Shown here in pieces: positions 24,049 to 32,937 of a stretch of DNA of 64,000 nt. How positions within the stretch are numbered: the first letter of the stretch is position 1; every line of letters begins with the position of its first letter. Both the position numbers and the translations under genes were made by a program. A model generated the notes under the pieces. That model saw nothing but the letters and a program-made list of their open reading frames with translations, was not told the DNA's origin and made no database searches. The DNA is from Longispora fulva (GTDB taxonomy: Bacteria; Actinomycetota; Actinomycetes; Mycobacteriales; Micromonosporaceae), in contig NZ_JADOUF010000001.1 of assembly GCF_015751905.1 (NCBI RefSeq), positions 1,054,001-1,118,000 of the forward strand, given 5' to 3'.

Positions 24049-25304
24049 CAGGACTCCCCGGCCAGCGCGTAGAACCCGGGGCCGTCGAGGTAGCGCAGCG
24101 TGCCGAAGTCGCGGACGACGACCTCCTCCACCGGGTGCGACAGGTTCACGATCATCGGGCAGGTCAGGTCGTCGACGGTGCGCTTGAGCCGGCCGCCGGG
24201 GGCGACCAGCGGGCGCACATCGTGCAGGCTCTCCAGCTTCTCCACCTCCGGGAGCAGCGGGTACGAGCCCAGCTCGGCGTCGACCGTCGACACCTGCATC
24301 GCGGTGACGAAGTGTCGGCGCAGCTGGTAGTCGTCCTTCCACCGGGCGGCGAAGCGCTCCGGGTGCACGTACGCGTCGACCATCCACTCCAGCTGCGCCT
24401 CGCCGATGGCCTGCTGGGAGTAGAACGGGATGTCCAGCCCCGCCATCCGGGCCGCGGCCTCCACCAGGCACGGGCCGTCCGGGGTCAGCTTGATCTCCAG
24501 GTGCGACGCGCCGTGCGCTATGCCGAGGGCGTCGAGGACCTCGAAGGCGTAGGGCACGACCTGGGCCTGCACGTCGCCGTGCCGGGGGAGGAGCCGGATG
24601 CCGCAGGTCAGGTCGGTGATCCCGTTGGCGGTGAGCTTCTCGTACTTCCAGATGTCCGTGACGTGGTGCTGGCCGTCGCGGCTGACGGTGTCGACGATGT
24701 ACTCGCCGCCCACCAGGTACTCCTGGGCGATCACGCCCTCGTTGCGGATCGAGAAGACGTTGTCCGCCGCGACGATGGCCTCGTAGCCGGCCACGGCCTG
24801 CTCGGGGGTGTCGCAGAAGGACACCCCGTCGCCGGCGCCGCTGCGGATCGGCTTGACCACGATCCGGCCGCCGAGCTCACCGTGCCAGTCGGCGAGCTGC
24901 TCGGGGCCGGTGACCAGGAGCTGGCGGGTCGCCCGCAGCCCGGCCGCGCGGATCGTCTCGATCTGGATGTACTTGTCCCGCCGGGCCGCGCTCAGCGCCG
25001 TGCCGTTGGTGACCAGCCCCAGCGCCTCGCTGAGCTGGTCGGCCAGCTCCACCCCGATCTCGCCCCCGGCGATCACGGCCTCCGGCGCGTGCGCGGCGAC
25101 CGCCCGGACCGTCGCGTCGAGGTCCCCGGCGTGGATGATGTTCGCGGCGTACGGCGACAGGTCGAAGTTGGTCCGGTACGCCGACGGCGGCTCGAGCGTG
25201 GACTGCACCCGGACCACCTGGTAGCCGGCCTTGTGGAACTCCGGCGCGAGCCGCCGGGTCGGTGAGTAGGCGTCGACGATGACGACGTTCTTCTGCACGC
25301 TCAT
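24048..25304 (-). CDS. ATP-grasp ligase 1 of the biosynthetic cluster
   Basis: This 418-residue ATP-grasp enzyme is of the L-amino-acid ligase type. Visible are the N-terminal VVIVDAYSPTRRLAPEF, RRDKYIQIETIRAAGLRATRQ near 105, RIVVKPIRSGAGDGVSFC near 145, HLEIKLTPDGPCLVEAAARMAG near 265 with metal-binding Glu residues, and a C-terminal lobe. DdaF/BacD-like relatives ligate free amino acids or dipeptides. A good AAGAAGG ribosome site precedes the ATG. It opens the leftward operon and faces one of the three conserved promoter elements, 53 bp upstream. Product unknown. Confidence 0.9.
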   Translation of the reverse strand: MSVQKNVVIVDAYSPTRRLAPEFHKAGYQVVRVQSTLEPPSAYRTNFDLSPYAANIIHAGDLDATVRAVAAHAPEAVIAGGEIGVELADQLSEALGLVTNGTALSAARRDKYIQIETIRAAGLRATRQLLVTGPEQLADWHGELGGRIVVKPIRSGAGDGVSFCDTPEQAVAGYEAIVAADNVFSIRNEGVIAQEYLVGGEYIVDTVSRDGQHHVTDIWKYEKLTANGITDLTCGIRLLPRHGDVQAQVVPYAFEVLDALGIAHGASHLEIKLTPDGPCLVEAAARMAGLDIPFYSQQAIGEAQLEWMVDAYVHPERFAARWKDDYQLRRHFVTAMQVSTVDAELGSYPLLPEVEKLESLHDVRPLVAPGGRLKRTVDDLTCPMIVNLSHPVEEVVVRDFGTLRYLDGPGFYALAGES

Positions 25305-25356
25305 GAACAACCCTTCTTGGCCCAGCCACGCTGACGGCGGGACGACCGGATGGTCG

Positions 25357-25401
25357 GGCCCGAGTGTGCCCACCGGCCCCACAGATCCGCTGTGGATCCG
25401 C
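25357..25401 (-). promoter_or_regulatory. Putative SARP box 1, facing the ATP-grasp pair
   Basis: Read on the minus strand this is GCGGATC-CACA-GCGGATC followed by TGTGGGGCC and GGTGGGCACACTCGGGC. Two identical heptamers start 11 bp apart, the standard layout of SARP activator sites. The whole block recurs at 25417-25459 and 37038-37079, each time pointing at the nearest gene of the cluster. It lies 53 bp upstream of the start at 25304. Binding by the SARP encoded at 37071-39890 is inferred. Confidence 0.72.
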
Positions 25402-25416
25402 TGCCCGGCCCGTGGA

Positions 25417-25459
25417 CCCGATTCACAGCGGATCTGTGGCGGGCGTTGCCACACTCGGG
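25417..25459 (+). promoter_or_regulatory. Putative SARP box 2, facing the main operon
   Basis: The plus-strand copy reads CCCGATT-CACA-GCGGATC then TGTGGCGGGCGTTGCCACAC and TCGGG. The first heptamer is degenerate but the spacing of 11 bp and the downstream block are kept. Its end is 56 bp before the ATG at 25516. With box 1 it forms a divergent, imperfectly mirrored promoter pair in the 211-bp gap. Confidence 0.68.
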
Positions 25460-25515
25460 GCCGTCTTCCGCCGTCGGGCGGCGATCGAGCCCCACATCCC
25501 GGGAACTGGTGAACC

Positions 25516-26511
25516 ATGACTGAGGCGACAAGCACGTTACGACGCATGTGCTGGGTCTTCCCCGACCGCGAGTCGAGCCGCACCTCCGCGAAATGGAACG
25601 CGTCCTTCTGGAGCGCGTACGTCGACGTCGCCCGTGAGCTGGGCCTGAGCTGGGACCGCACGACGCCGGAGTCGGTGACCGTGGACGCCCTGGACCTGCG
25701 GTCGCCGAAGGTGTACATCGACGGCGAGCGGGTCACGCCGCAGGACACCCTGTTCGTGACGTCGCCGTACACGCTGCCGTACCAGATGCCCGACGCGTTC
25801 AACCAGTTCACGCTGTACTCGGTGCTGGAGCAGGCCGGCTTCTACCTGCCGCACCCGACGAGCTTCGCCGCGGTCGGCAACGACAAGCTCGCCACCCTGC
25901 TGTTCTTCAAGGACTCCCCGGTCCCGCCGATCCCGACGGTGCGGATCACGGCCGGCCGCGACCTGCTGTTCGACGACTACGTGCCCACGATCGCCGACCT
26001 GCCCTACCCGGCGTTCGTCAAGCCGGCCGGCTGGATGGCGTCGCGGGGCATCAACCAGGCCCGCGACTCCCACGACGTGCGCGGCCTGCTCAGCCTCGCG
26101 CAGGGCGGCGACACCACCCTGGTGTTCCAGCCGGACCTGGGCCGGCGCACCGTCGACTTCCGGGTGTACGTCGTCGACGGCCGCCCGCACACCACCATGG
26201 TCCGCACGACGGGCGAGGGCGCGATCTTCCCGCAGTACAGCACCGGGGGAGCCGCCCAGTACGTCGACATGCCCGCCGAGCTCGCCGACGCCGTGGCGTA
26301 CTGCGCCGAGCGGCTGCCCGTGCCCTACTTCTGCGCGGACTTCCTGCACGACGGCGAGCGGTTCTGGCTGTCGGAGATCGAGCCGGACGGCGGCATCTTC
26401 TGCCCGGACTCCGGCGACCCCGACATCGTCAAGACCCAGCGTGACCTGATCGCGGCCCGGTTCGACGCCTACCGCGCCGGCCACGCGCGCATGCTGGGCG
26501 GTGCCCGGTGA
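25516..26511 (+). CDS. ATP-grasp ligase 3 (RimK-like)
   Basis: This 331-residue protein has a RimK/glutathione-synthetase-like ATP-grasp fold: GNDKLATLLFFKDSPVPPIP near residue 119, ADLPYPAFVKPAGWMASRGI near 158, VDFRVYVVDGRPHTTMVR near 214 and FWLSEIEPDGGIF near 281 with catalytic acidic residues. It probably ligates an amino acid to a peptide or carrier-released acid. With the ATG at 25516, codon 8 is TTA (25537-25539), rare in such genomes and a marker of bldA tRNA control; the alternative ATG at 25546 would exclude it. No strong Shine-Dalgarno helps decide. It is the first gene of an eleven-gene operon. Confidence 0.82.
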   Translation: MTEATSTLRRMCWVFPDRESSRTSAKWNASFWSAYVDVARELGLSWDRTTPESVTVDALDLRSPKVYIDGERVTPQDTLFVTSPYTLPYQMPDAFNQFTLYSVLEQAGFYLPHPTSFAAVGNDKLATLLFFKDSPVPPIPTVRITAGRDLLFDDYVPTIADLPYPAFVKPAGWMASRGINQARDSHDVRGLLSLAQGGDTTLVFQPDLGRRTVDFRVYVVDGRPHTTMVRTTGEGAIFPQYSTGGAAQYVDMPAELADAVAYCAERLPVPYFCADFLHDGERFWLSEIEPDGGIFCPDSGDPDIVKTQRDLIAARFDAYRAGHARMLGGAR

Positions 26512-27728
26512 CCGGCTTCCAGTCCACCACGCCCGGCGCGCTCGACACCGTCCGCGCCACCCTCGCGAAGCTGCGGTCGGTGCCGGAGCTGGCCGACCGG
26601 TACGCCGACATCGTCGCCCTCGACAGCCTCGAGGACCTCGTGCACGCCCCGGTCATGGTCAAGGACGACCTCAACGTCGCCCTCGAACACCTCAAGCCGA
26701 AGGCGCACCAGGGCGCGACGTGGACGTTCCAGAGCGGCGGCAGCACCGGCTCCCCGAAGCTCGGCTACGCCCCGACCGGCCTGTACATGGACGAGGTCTA
26801 CGCCCAGTGGAAGCCGCTCGGCCCCGACGACGTGTTCGTCAACGGCTGGGGCGCCGGCAAGCTGTGGGGCGCGCACTACCTGTTCGGCGCGTACGCCGAC
26901 CTGACCGGCTGCACCGGGATCGGGCTGGGCGCGATCAACCGCGCCGAGTACGACGTGTGGCTGGAGTTCTTCGCCGCCCGGGGCGTCACGGCGCTCGGCG
27001 GCACGCCCAGCGTGCTGCGGCCCATCCTCGGCCACGCCCGCGAGACCGGCGTGAAGCTGCCGGACCTGCGCACCGTGCTGTGGCTCGGCGAGGCGTGGAA
27101 CCCGGGCCTGGACGAGGACATCCCGGCCGTCGCGCCGAACGCGCGCCGCTGGGGCCTGTACGGCAGCACCGAGACCTGGGTCGCCGGCACCAACACCCCC
27201 GACTGCCCCGCCGACACCTGGCACCTGCTGCCCTCGCAGCTCGTGCACGTCGGGGAGAACCAGCTGCTCGACTTCACCTCGCTCAAGCCGCACGGGCTGA
27301 ACCCGGTGCTGCGGTACCGGACCGGCGACGCCGGCGAGTGGGTCACCTGCACCTGTGGCGAGCCGGGCCGCGCGCTGCGGATCCTGGGCCGCCGCGACGG
27401 CGAGGTGAAGTTCCGCGGGCTGCTGCTCAACGTGGACGCGATGCTGGGGGCGGTCTCCGGGCAGCCCGGGGTGTCGCGCGCCCAGATCCTGATCACGGAG
27501 TACCCGACCAGGGGCGCGACGCTGGAGGTGCTGGTCGTGCCGGCCCGCGACGCCGCGCCCGGCCTGGCCGAGCGGGTCCGCGAGCACATCCTGCAGTCGG
27601 CGTTCGGCGGGCCGAGCACGTCGTTCCACCGCGACCCGGAGTCCCTCGGGGTCCGGCTCGTCGAGGACCTGATCAGCAACGACCGGACCGGCAAGACGTC
27701 CGGGCTCGTCCAGCGGCAGGCGCAGTGA
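26508..27728 (+). CDS. PaaK-like adenylate-forming enzyme (phenylacetate-CoA ligase family)
   Basis: This 406-residue ANL-superfamily enzyme of the phenylacetate-CoA ligase branch would activate a carboxylic acid as acyl-AMP. The P-loop-like FQSGGSTGSPKLGYAPTG lies near residue 76, GLYGSTETWVAG near 216, then RYRTGDAGEWVTCTCGEPG near 267, where the two cysteines of TCTCGEPG are typical of PaaK relatives, and ILGRRDGEVKFRGLLLNVD near 288. The GTG start overlaps the ATP-grasp stop (GTGA). Whether the acyl group goes to CoA, the carrier protein or an amine is not visible. Confidence 0.86.
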   Translation: MTGFQSTTPGALDTVRATLAKLRSVPELADRYADIVALDSLEDLVHAPVMVKDDLNVALEHLKPKAHQGATWTFQSGGSTGSPKLGYAPTGLYMDEVYAQWKPLGPDDVFVNGWGAGKLWGAHYLFGAYADLTGCTGIGLGAINRAEYDVWLEFFAARGVTALGGTPSVLRPILGHARETGVKLPDLRTVLWLGEAWNPGLDEDIPAVAPNARRWGLYGSTETWVAGTNTPDCPADTWHLLPSQLVHVGENQLLDFTSLKPHGLNPVLRYRTGDAGEWVTCTCGEPGRALRILGRRDGEVKFRGLLLNVDAMLGAVSGQPGVSRAQILITEYPTRGATLEVLVVPARDAAPGLAERVREHILQSAFGGPSTSFHRDPESLGVRLVEDLISNDRTGKTSGLVQRQAQ

Positions 27729-29005
27729 GCCGGCCGGGGGACGTCGTGCGGCTCGGGCGGGACTTCAACCTGCTCTGGGCCGGCCAGACGGTCAGCAACA
27801 TCGGTGACAAGGTCAACCTGTTCGTCGTGCCGACAGTCATGATCCTGCTGCTGCACGCCTCGCCGTTCCAGGTCGGGCTCGTCAGCATGGCGCAGTGGCT
27901 GGCGATCCCGCTGCTCAGCCTCGTCGCCGGCGTCCTCGTCGACCGGTGGGACCTGCGCGCGACCCTGGTCTGGTGCGACCTGGTCCGGTTCGCCGTGATC
28001 GCGCTGATCCCGGTCGCGTGGTGGCTGGACTTCCTGTCCGTGCCGCTGCTGTTCGCCAGCGTGGCCGTGGTCAGCGCCGCCTCGGTGTTCTTCAACATCG
28101 GGTACACCGCGACCATCTCCGCCGTGGTGCCCGTGGACGGCCGGGTCAAGGCCTACTCCCGGCTGGAGACCAGCCGGACCTCCGCCGAGGTCGTCGGCCC
28201 GGCGGTCGCCAGCGCCCTGTACCAGCTGCTCGGCGTCGCGGCCCTCGTGGTGGACGCCGCGAGCTTCCTGGCCTCGGCGGTCGGCATCCGGGCGATGCGC
28301 CCGCACGGCGGCGGGGCGGGCCGCAAGCTCCCGATGTGGTCGCGGCTCAAGCGCGGCGTCCAGTTGAACTGGGACGACCGGGTGCTGCGCGGCACGCTGC
28401 TCGGCGCGCTCCTGCTCAACTGCGGCGGCCCGATCTACGTGACCGTGATGCCGATGCTCGCCTACCGGGGCCTGGGCCTGTCCGTGGGGACCTTCGGCAC
28501 CGTGATGTCGGTGGCCGCCGTGGCCGCCGTCCTCGGCGCACTGATCGCGCAGCGGGTCAGCCGGCTGATCGGCCCGGCGCGGATGTCGCCCTGGTCGGTG
28601 TTCCTGCACTGCGCGGTGGGCCTGGGCATCCTGGCGGCCCCGATGCTGCCGCCGGCCCTCGTGCTCGGGGTCACGCTGTCGGGCTACGGGCTGTTCATGG
28701 TGTGGTTCAACATCAGCACGGCGGCGATCCGCCAGGCCAGGGTGCCCGCGGAGGACCAGGCCGTCTCGCAGGCGGCGTTCCGCACCGTGACCTGGGGCGT
28801 CATCCCGCTCGCCGCGCTGCTCGGCGGCGCGATGGTCGAGGCGCTGACCGGCCACTTCGGGATCCTCAACGCAGCCAAGATCACGATGGTGATCGGTACG
28901 GCGGTCCCGGCGCTCGTCGCCTGGATCCCGCTCGCCCCGACCCAGGCCCGGCTCGACCGCGAGCTGGCCGAGACCCAGGGAGAGGCACTGGTGAGCACCC
29001 CATGA
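27725..29005 (+). CDS. MFS exporter of the biosynthetic cluster
   Basis: This 426-residue transporter with about 12 membrane helices belongs to the MFS_3/EntS-like group of small-molecule exporters. Motifs include LLWAGQTVSNIGDKVNLF at the start and AGVLVDRWDLRATLVWCDLVRF (MFS motif A-like loop) near residue 72. The GTG start overlaps the preceding stop (GTGA), and the SDR start overlaps its end (ATGA). It likely exports the cluster product and may give self-protection. Confidence 0.9.
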   Translation: MSRPGDVVRLGRDFNLLWAGQTVSNIGDKVNLFVVPTVMILLLHASPFQVGLVSMAQWLAIPLLSLVAGVLVDRWDLRATLVWCDLVRFAVIALIPVAWWLDFLSVPLLFASVAVVSAASVFFNIGYTATISAVVPVDGRVKAYSRLETSRTSAEVVGPAVASALYQLLGVAALVVDAASFLASAVGIRAMRPHGGGAGRKLPMWSRLKRGVQLNWDDRVLRGTLLGALLLNCGGPIYVTVMPMLAYRGLGLSVGTFGTVMSVAAVAAVLGALIAQRVSRLIGPARMSPWSVFLHCAVGLGILAAPMLPPALVLGVTLSGYGLFMVWFNISTAAIRQARVPAEDQAVSQAAFRTVTWGVIPLAALLGGAMVEALTGHFGILNAAKITMVIGTAVPALVAWIPLAPTQARLDRELAETQGEALVSTP

Positions 29006-29856
29006 GCCCGACCGTCCTGATCACCGGCACCTCGTCCGGGATCGGCCTGGAGACGGCGATCGGGGCCGCACGTGCCGGCCACACCACGATCGCGACGATG
29101 CGCGACCTCGACCGGTCGGCCGACCTGCGCGCGGCGGCCGACAGCGCGGGCGTCACCGTCGACGTCCGCCGGCTCGACGTGACCGAGGACAAGTCGATCG
29201 ACGAGTGCCTCGACGGCGTCATCGAGACGTACGGCCGGCTCGACGTGCTCGTCAACAACGCCGGCCGGGCCAACAACTTCCCGACCGTCGAGATGTGCGA
29301 CATGGACACCTACCGGGCGAACCTGGAGGTGAACTTCTTCGGCGTCGTGGCCACGACCAGGGCCGCGATGCCGCACCTGCGGGCCAGCGGCGGCCGGGTC
29401 GTCACCGTCGGCAGCACCCGGGGCCTGATCGGGCAGCCGTTCAACGAGGCGTACTCGGCGGCCAAGTTCGCCGTCGAGGGCTTCCTGGAGAGCCTGGCCC
29501 CCACGGCCGCCGCGATGGGCGTGACCGTGGTGATCGTCGAGCCCGGACCGGTGCTGGGCAGCGCGTTCGCCGCCAACCAGGGCGTCACCCGCGAGTCGTT
29601 TCTCGCCGCCGCCGGCCCGTACGCCACAGTGCTGGAGCGGTACCTGGACTGGAACGTGCGGACCGGCTTCCCCGGCGCGCAGTCCCCGGCGGACGTCGCA
29701 GAGGTGCTCGTGCGGGCGCTGACGGAACCCGAGCCGGCGTTCCGGATCCCGACGAGCGACTGGGCGCGCGACTACGCCGCGATCAAGCTCGCCGACCCCG
29801 ACGGCGCGGTCGTGCGGGCGATGACCCGCTCGTGGCTCGCCCCGGTCGAGGGCTGA
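29002..29856 (+). CDS. Short-chain dehydrogenase/reductase
   Basis: This 284-residue SDR has the TGTSSGIG cofactor motif (residue 8 on), NNAG near 82, catalytic Ser in VGSTRG and the YSAAK Tyr-Lys pair near 150-154. It would oxidise or reduce a carbonyl or hydroxyl of a pathway intermediate with NAD(P)(H). It is coupled to the exporter by ATGA overlap and is 2 bp upstream of the adenylation-domain gene. Confidence 0.93.
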   Translation: MSPTVLITGTSSGIGLETAIGAARAGHTTIATMRDLDRSADLRAAADSAGVTVDVRRLDVTEDKSIDECLDGVIETYGRLDVLVNNAGRANNFPTVEMCDMDTYRANLEVNFFGVVATTRAAMPHLRASGGRVVTVGSTRGLIGQPFNEAYSAAKFAVEGFLESLAPTAAAMGVTVVIVEPGPVLGSAFAANQGVTRESFLAAAGPYATVLERYLDWNVRTGFPGAQSPADVAEVLVRALTEPEPAFRIPTSDWARDYAAIKLADPDGAVVRAMTRSWLAPVEG

Positions 29857-29858
29857 GC

Positions 29859-31400
29859 ATGACGCCGACCACCGTGGGCGTGCGCGACCTGGCGGAGGAC
29901 TTCGCGCACGCCGTCCGGACCCACCCGGGGCGCGCGGCAATCATCCACAACGGACGGTCGATGCGCTACGCCGAGTTGCACGAGCGGGTCCGGGCCGTCG
30001 CCGGCGCGCTCGGCCCGGACCCGGGGACGGTCGCGGTGTTCACCGCCCGCACCCCGGAGACCGTGGCCGGACTGCTCGGGGTGCACGCCGCCGGCGGAGC
30101 CTACTGTCCTGTCGACCCTGGCTACCCGGTCGAGCGGCAGCGGGCGATGCTGGCCGCCGTCGGCTGCCGGACGGTCCTGCTCACCGGGCCGGGGCAGGTA
30201 GCCCCGGACGGCGTGCGGGTCGTGGACCTGACGGAGGACCGGCCGCCCGCAGGGACGCGGCCGGCGGACCCGGCACCGGGCCAGGCCGAGGCCCCGGCAC
30301 CCGCAGGGACGCAGCCGGCGCCCGATCCCGAAGCCCCCGCCTACCTGCTGTTCACCTCCGGATCCACCGGCGCACCCAAGCCGGTGATCACCCCGCGTCG
30401 GGCGATCGCCACCACCGTGGCGGCCCTGCGGACCCTGTTCGGGATCACCCCCACCGACCGGGTGCTCCAGTTCGCCTCGCTGAGCTGGGACACCTGCTTC
30501 GAGGAGATCTGGCCGACCCTGACCGCCGGGGCCGCCCTCGTGCTCGACGACGAGGCGCACACCGGCTCGTTCCCCCGGTTCCTGCGGATGGTCGCCGAGC
30601 GGGGCGTCACGGTGCTGGACCTGCCGACAGCGTACTGGCACGAGCTGGTCCGCCACCTCGCCGAGGACGGGGCCGCGCTGCCCAACGGGGTGCGCCTCCT
30701 GGTGATCGGCGGCGAGGCGTGCAGCCCGGCCCGGCTGGCGGACTGGCACGACCTGGACACCGCCGACGTCCGGCTGCTCAACACGTACGGCTGCACCGAG
30801 ACCACGCTGATCACGCACGCCGCCGGCCTGGACCTGCCGGTCGGGGGCGCGGTGCCGATCGGCCGGGCGCTGCCGCACGTCGTGGAGCGGATCGGCCCGG
30901 ACGGCGAGCTGCTGATCGGCGGCCCGGCCCTCGCCACCGGCTACCTCGGGCTGCCCGGTGCGACCGCCGAGCGGTTCGTCACCGGACCCGAGGGGCGGTT
31001 CTTCCGGACCGGTGACCGGGTGGCCCGTACCCCCGAAGGGTCGTTGTTGCACCTGGGCCGGCTCGACGGCGTGGTGAAGATCCGGGGCGTGCGCGTCGAC
31101 CCGGCCGAGGTCGAGGCCCTGGTCGGCGCGCACCCCGGCGTGGGCGCCGTCGCAGTGGCCGGGGCCGAGGTGGCCGGCCGGACGATCCTGGCCTGCTACG
31201 TGGTCGCCGCCCCGGGCGTCGACCCGGCCGGCCTGCGCGCCGCGCTGTCCGGCGACCTGCGGACCCGGCTCCCGGGTCACCTGGTGCCGGGTCGGATCAC
31301 CGTGGTTGCGCGGCTCGCGCACACCGCGAGCGGAAAAGTCGACCGGGCGGCGACGCACCGGCGGTATTCGCCCGACAGGGCAGGGGAGGACGAACAATGA
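29859..31400 (+). CDS. Stand-alone NRPS adenylation domain
   Basis: This 513-residue amino-acid-activating enzyme has complete core motifs: AYLLFTSGSTGAPKP near residue 162, LNTYGCTETTL near 308, GELLIGGPALATGYLG, FFRTGDRVARTPEG, HLGRLDGVVKIRGVRVDPAEVE and C-terminal ASGKVDR with the catalytic Lys. No condensation or carrier domain is fused. In the pocket segment QFASLSWDTCFEEIWPTL the Asp matching GrsA Asp235 is kept, so an alpha- or beta-amino acid is expected; the following code positions read Thr and Glu, and an acidic third position could suit a basic side chain. A lysine or beta-lysine substrate is inferred from the aminomutase in the operon. Its stop overlaps the carrier gene start (ATGA). 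Confidence 0.93.
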   Translation: MTPTTVGVRDLAEDFAHAVRTHPGRAAIIHNGRSMRYAELHERVRAVAGALGPDPGTVAVFTARTPETVAGLLGVHAAGGAYCPVDPGYPVERQRAMLAAVGCRTVLLTGPGQVAPDGVRVVDLTEDRPPAGTRPADPAPGQAEAPAPAGTQPAPDPEAPAYLLFTSGSTGAPKPVITPRRAIATTVAALRTLFGITPTDRVLQFASLSWDTCFEEIWPTLTAGAALVLDDEAHTGSFPRFLRMVAERGVTVLDLPTAYWHELVRHLAEDGAALPNGVRLLVIGGEACSPARLADWHDLDTADVRLLNTYGCTETTLITHAAGLDLPVGGAVPIGRALPHVVERIGPDGELLIGGPALATGYLGLPGATAERFVTGPEGRFFRTGDRVARTPEGSLLHLGRLDGVVKIRGVRVDPAEVEALVGAHPGVGAVAVAGAEVAGRTILACYVVAAPGVDPAGLRAALSGDLRTRLPGHLVPGRITVVARLAHTASGKVDRAATHRRYSPDRAGEDEQ

Positions 31401-31618
31401 ACGTTGACGGGGTGATCGACATCTTCCGTCGGGTACTGGAGACCCCGGAGGTGCACGCCGACTCCGACTTCTTCGAGCTGGGCGGCGACTCGCTGCTGGC
31501 GACCCGGATCCTGAGCGGGGTCGCGCGGGCCACCGGGGTGGAGCTGTCCTTCGACGACTTCCTGCTCGCGCCCACCCCGGACGCGCTCGCCAAGCGGATC
31601 GGGAGCCTGGTCGCATGA
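31397..31618 (+). CDS. Peptidyl carrier protein
   Basis: This 73-residue free-standing carrier protein has the phosphopantetheine site FFELGGDSLLATRI with Ser32. It overlaps the adenylation gene by 4 bp and the amine oxidase gene by 4 bp, so the A domain very likely loads this carrier and the oxidase may act on the tethered aminoacyl group. No phosphopantetheinyl transferase is in the window. Confidence 0.95.
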   Translation: MNVDGVIDIFRRVLETPEVHADSDFFELGGDSLLATRILSGVARATGVELSFDDFLLAPTPDALAKRIGSLVA

Positions 31619-32928
31619 GGGTCGTCGTCGTGGGCGCCGGGCTGGCCGGTCTGACCGCCGCCCGGCAGCTCGTCGCCGGCGGGGCCGACGTGACGGTCCT
31701 GGAGGCCCGGGACCGGGTCGGCGGCCGCACGCACGGCATCGAGGTCGCGCCGGGCGGCTGGGTGGACGCCGGGGCCGCGTACCTCGGGGACCGGCACACC
31801 GCGCTGACCGCGCTGATGGCGGAGCTGGACGTCAAGACGACCCCGACCGGCATGGTCGGGGACAGCCGCTTCGAGCTGGGCGACGGTGACGCCACCCGGC
31901 CCGGACGTTTCCCCCCGCTGAGCGCCGTGGCCCTCGGCGAGCTGTTCGACCTGCTCGCGGACCTGACCGCGAGCGTTCGGGTCGACGCGCCGTGGCTGAC
32001 CCCGGACGCGGCGGTGCTCGACGCCACGACGGTCGCCGAGTGGGTGCGGCACAACGTCACCCACCCGGACGCGCGGCTGTTCTTCCCACTGTTCCTCGGC
32101 GAGATGATGGCCGCGGACCCCGCGGACGTCTCGGTGCTGCACATGGCGTTCTACCTGCGTTCGGGCGGCGGGATCCGCTACCTGAACGCGTTCGAGGGCG
32201 GCGCGCAGGCCGACAGGGTCGACGGCGGCGCGCACCAGCTGTGCGAGCGGCTCGCCGCGGGCCTGGACGTCAGGCTGTCCGCTCCGGTCCGCGCGATCGA
32301 CTCCGACGACACCGGGGTCACGGTGCGCGCCGCCGGCGGGGAGTGGCGCGCCGACGCCGTCGTGGTCGCGGTCCCGCCGCGCCTCGCCGACGCGATCGCC
32401 ATCACCCCCGCTCTGGGGGTACGCCGCGCCACGCCCGCCACCGCCCCCGGCTGCGCCGTCAAGGTGCACCTCGTCTACCCGGCGCCGGTGTGGCGCGAAC
32501 ACGGCCTGTCCGGCTGGTCCGTCAACGCGCACGGACCGCTGCTGTCCACTGTGGATGACTCGCCGGCCGACGGCTCGGTGGGCGTGCTGACCGGGTTCGT
32601 CACGGGCGCCGAGGCGCACGAGTACGCGGCCCTGTCGCCGGCCGAGCGGCGCGCGTCGGCCGTCGCCCAGGCGGCCAGGCTGTTCCCGATGCTCCCGCCG
32701 CCGATCGGCTTCCACGTCACCGACTGGGTGAACGAGGAGTACAGCCGGGGCTGCTACGCGGCCCTGTTCGGACCCGGCGACTGGATCACCCTCGGCCCGC
32801 ACCTGACCACCCCGCACCACCGGGTGCACTGGGCGGGCACCGAGACGAGCACCGAGTTCTTCGGGCTCATGGAAGGCGCCATCCGATCCGGCCAGCGCGT
32901 GGCCGCCGACATTCTCACCCTCTCCTAA
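31615..32928 (+). CDS. Flavin-containing amine oxidase
   Basis: This 437-residue FAD enzyme of the monoamine-oxidase family has the N-terminal VVVVGAGLAGLTAARQL dinucleotide fold, the second motif EARDRVGGRTHG and the C-terminal FAD contact RVHWAGTETSTEFFGLMEGA near residue 405. It would oxidise an amine to imine/aldehyde with release of H2O2. Its position right after the carrier protein suggests oxidation of a carrier-bound or free diamino acid, which is inference. Confidence 0.92.
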   Translation: MRVVVVGAGLAGLTAARQLVAGGADVTVLEARDRVGGRTHGIEVAPGGWVDAGAAYLGDRHTALTALMAELDVKTTPTGMVGDSRFELGDGDATRPGRFPPLSAVALGELFDLLADLTASVRVDAPWLTPDAAVLDATTVAEWVRHNVTHPDARLFFPLFLGEMMAADPADVSVLHMAFYLRSGGGIRYLNAFEGGAQADRVDGGAHQLCERLAAGLDVRLSAPVRAIDSDDTGVTVRAAGGEWRADAVVVAVPPRLADAIAITPALGVRRATPATAPGCAVKVHLVYPAPVWREHGLSGWSVNAHGPLLSTVDDSPADGSVGVLTGFVTGAEAHEYAALSPAERRASAVAQAARLFPMLPPPIGFHVTDWVNEEYSRGCYAALFGPGDWITLGPHLTTPHHRVHWAGTETSTEFFGLMEGAIRSGQRVAADILTLS

Positions 32929-32937
32929 GGAGGAACG

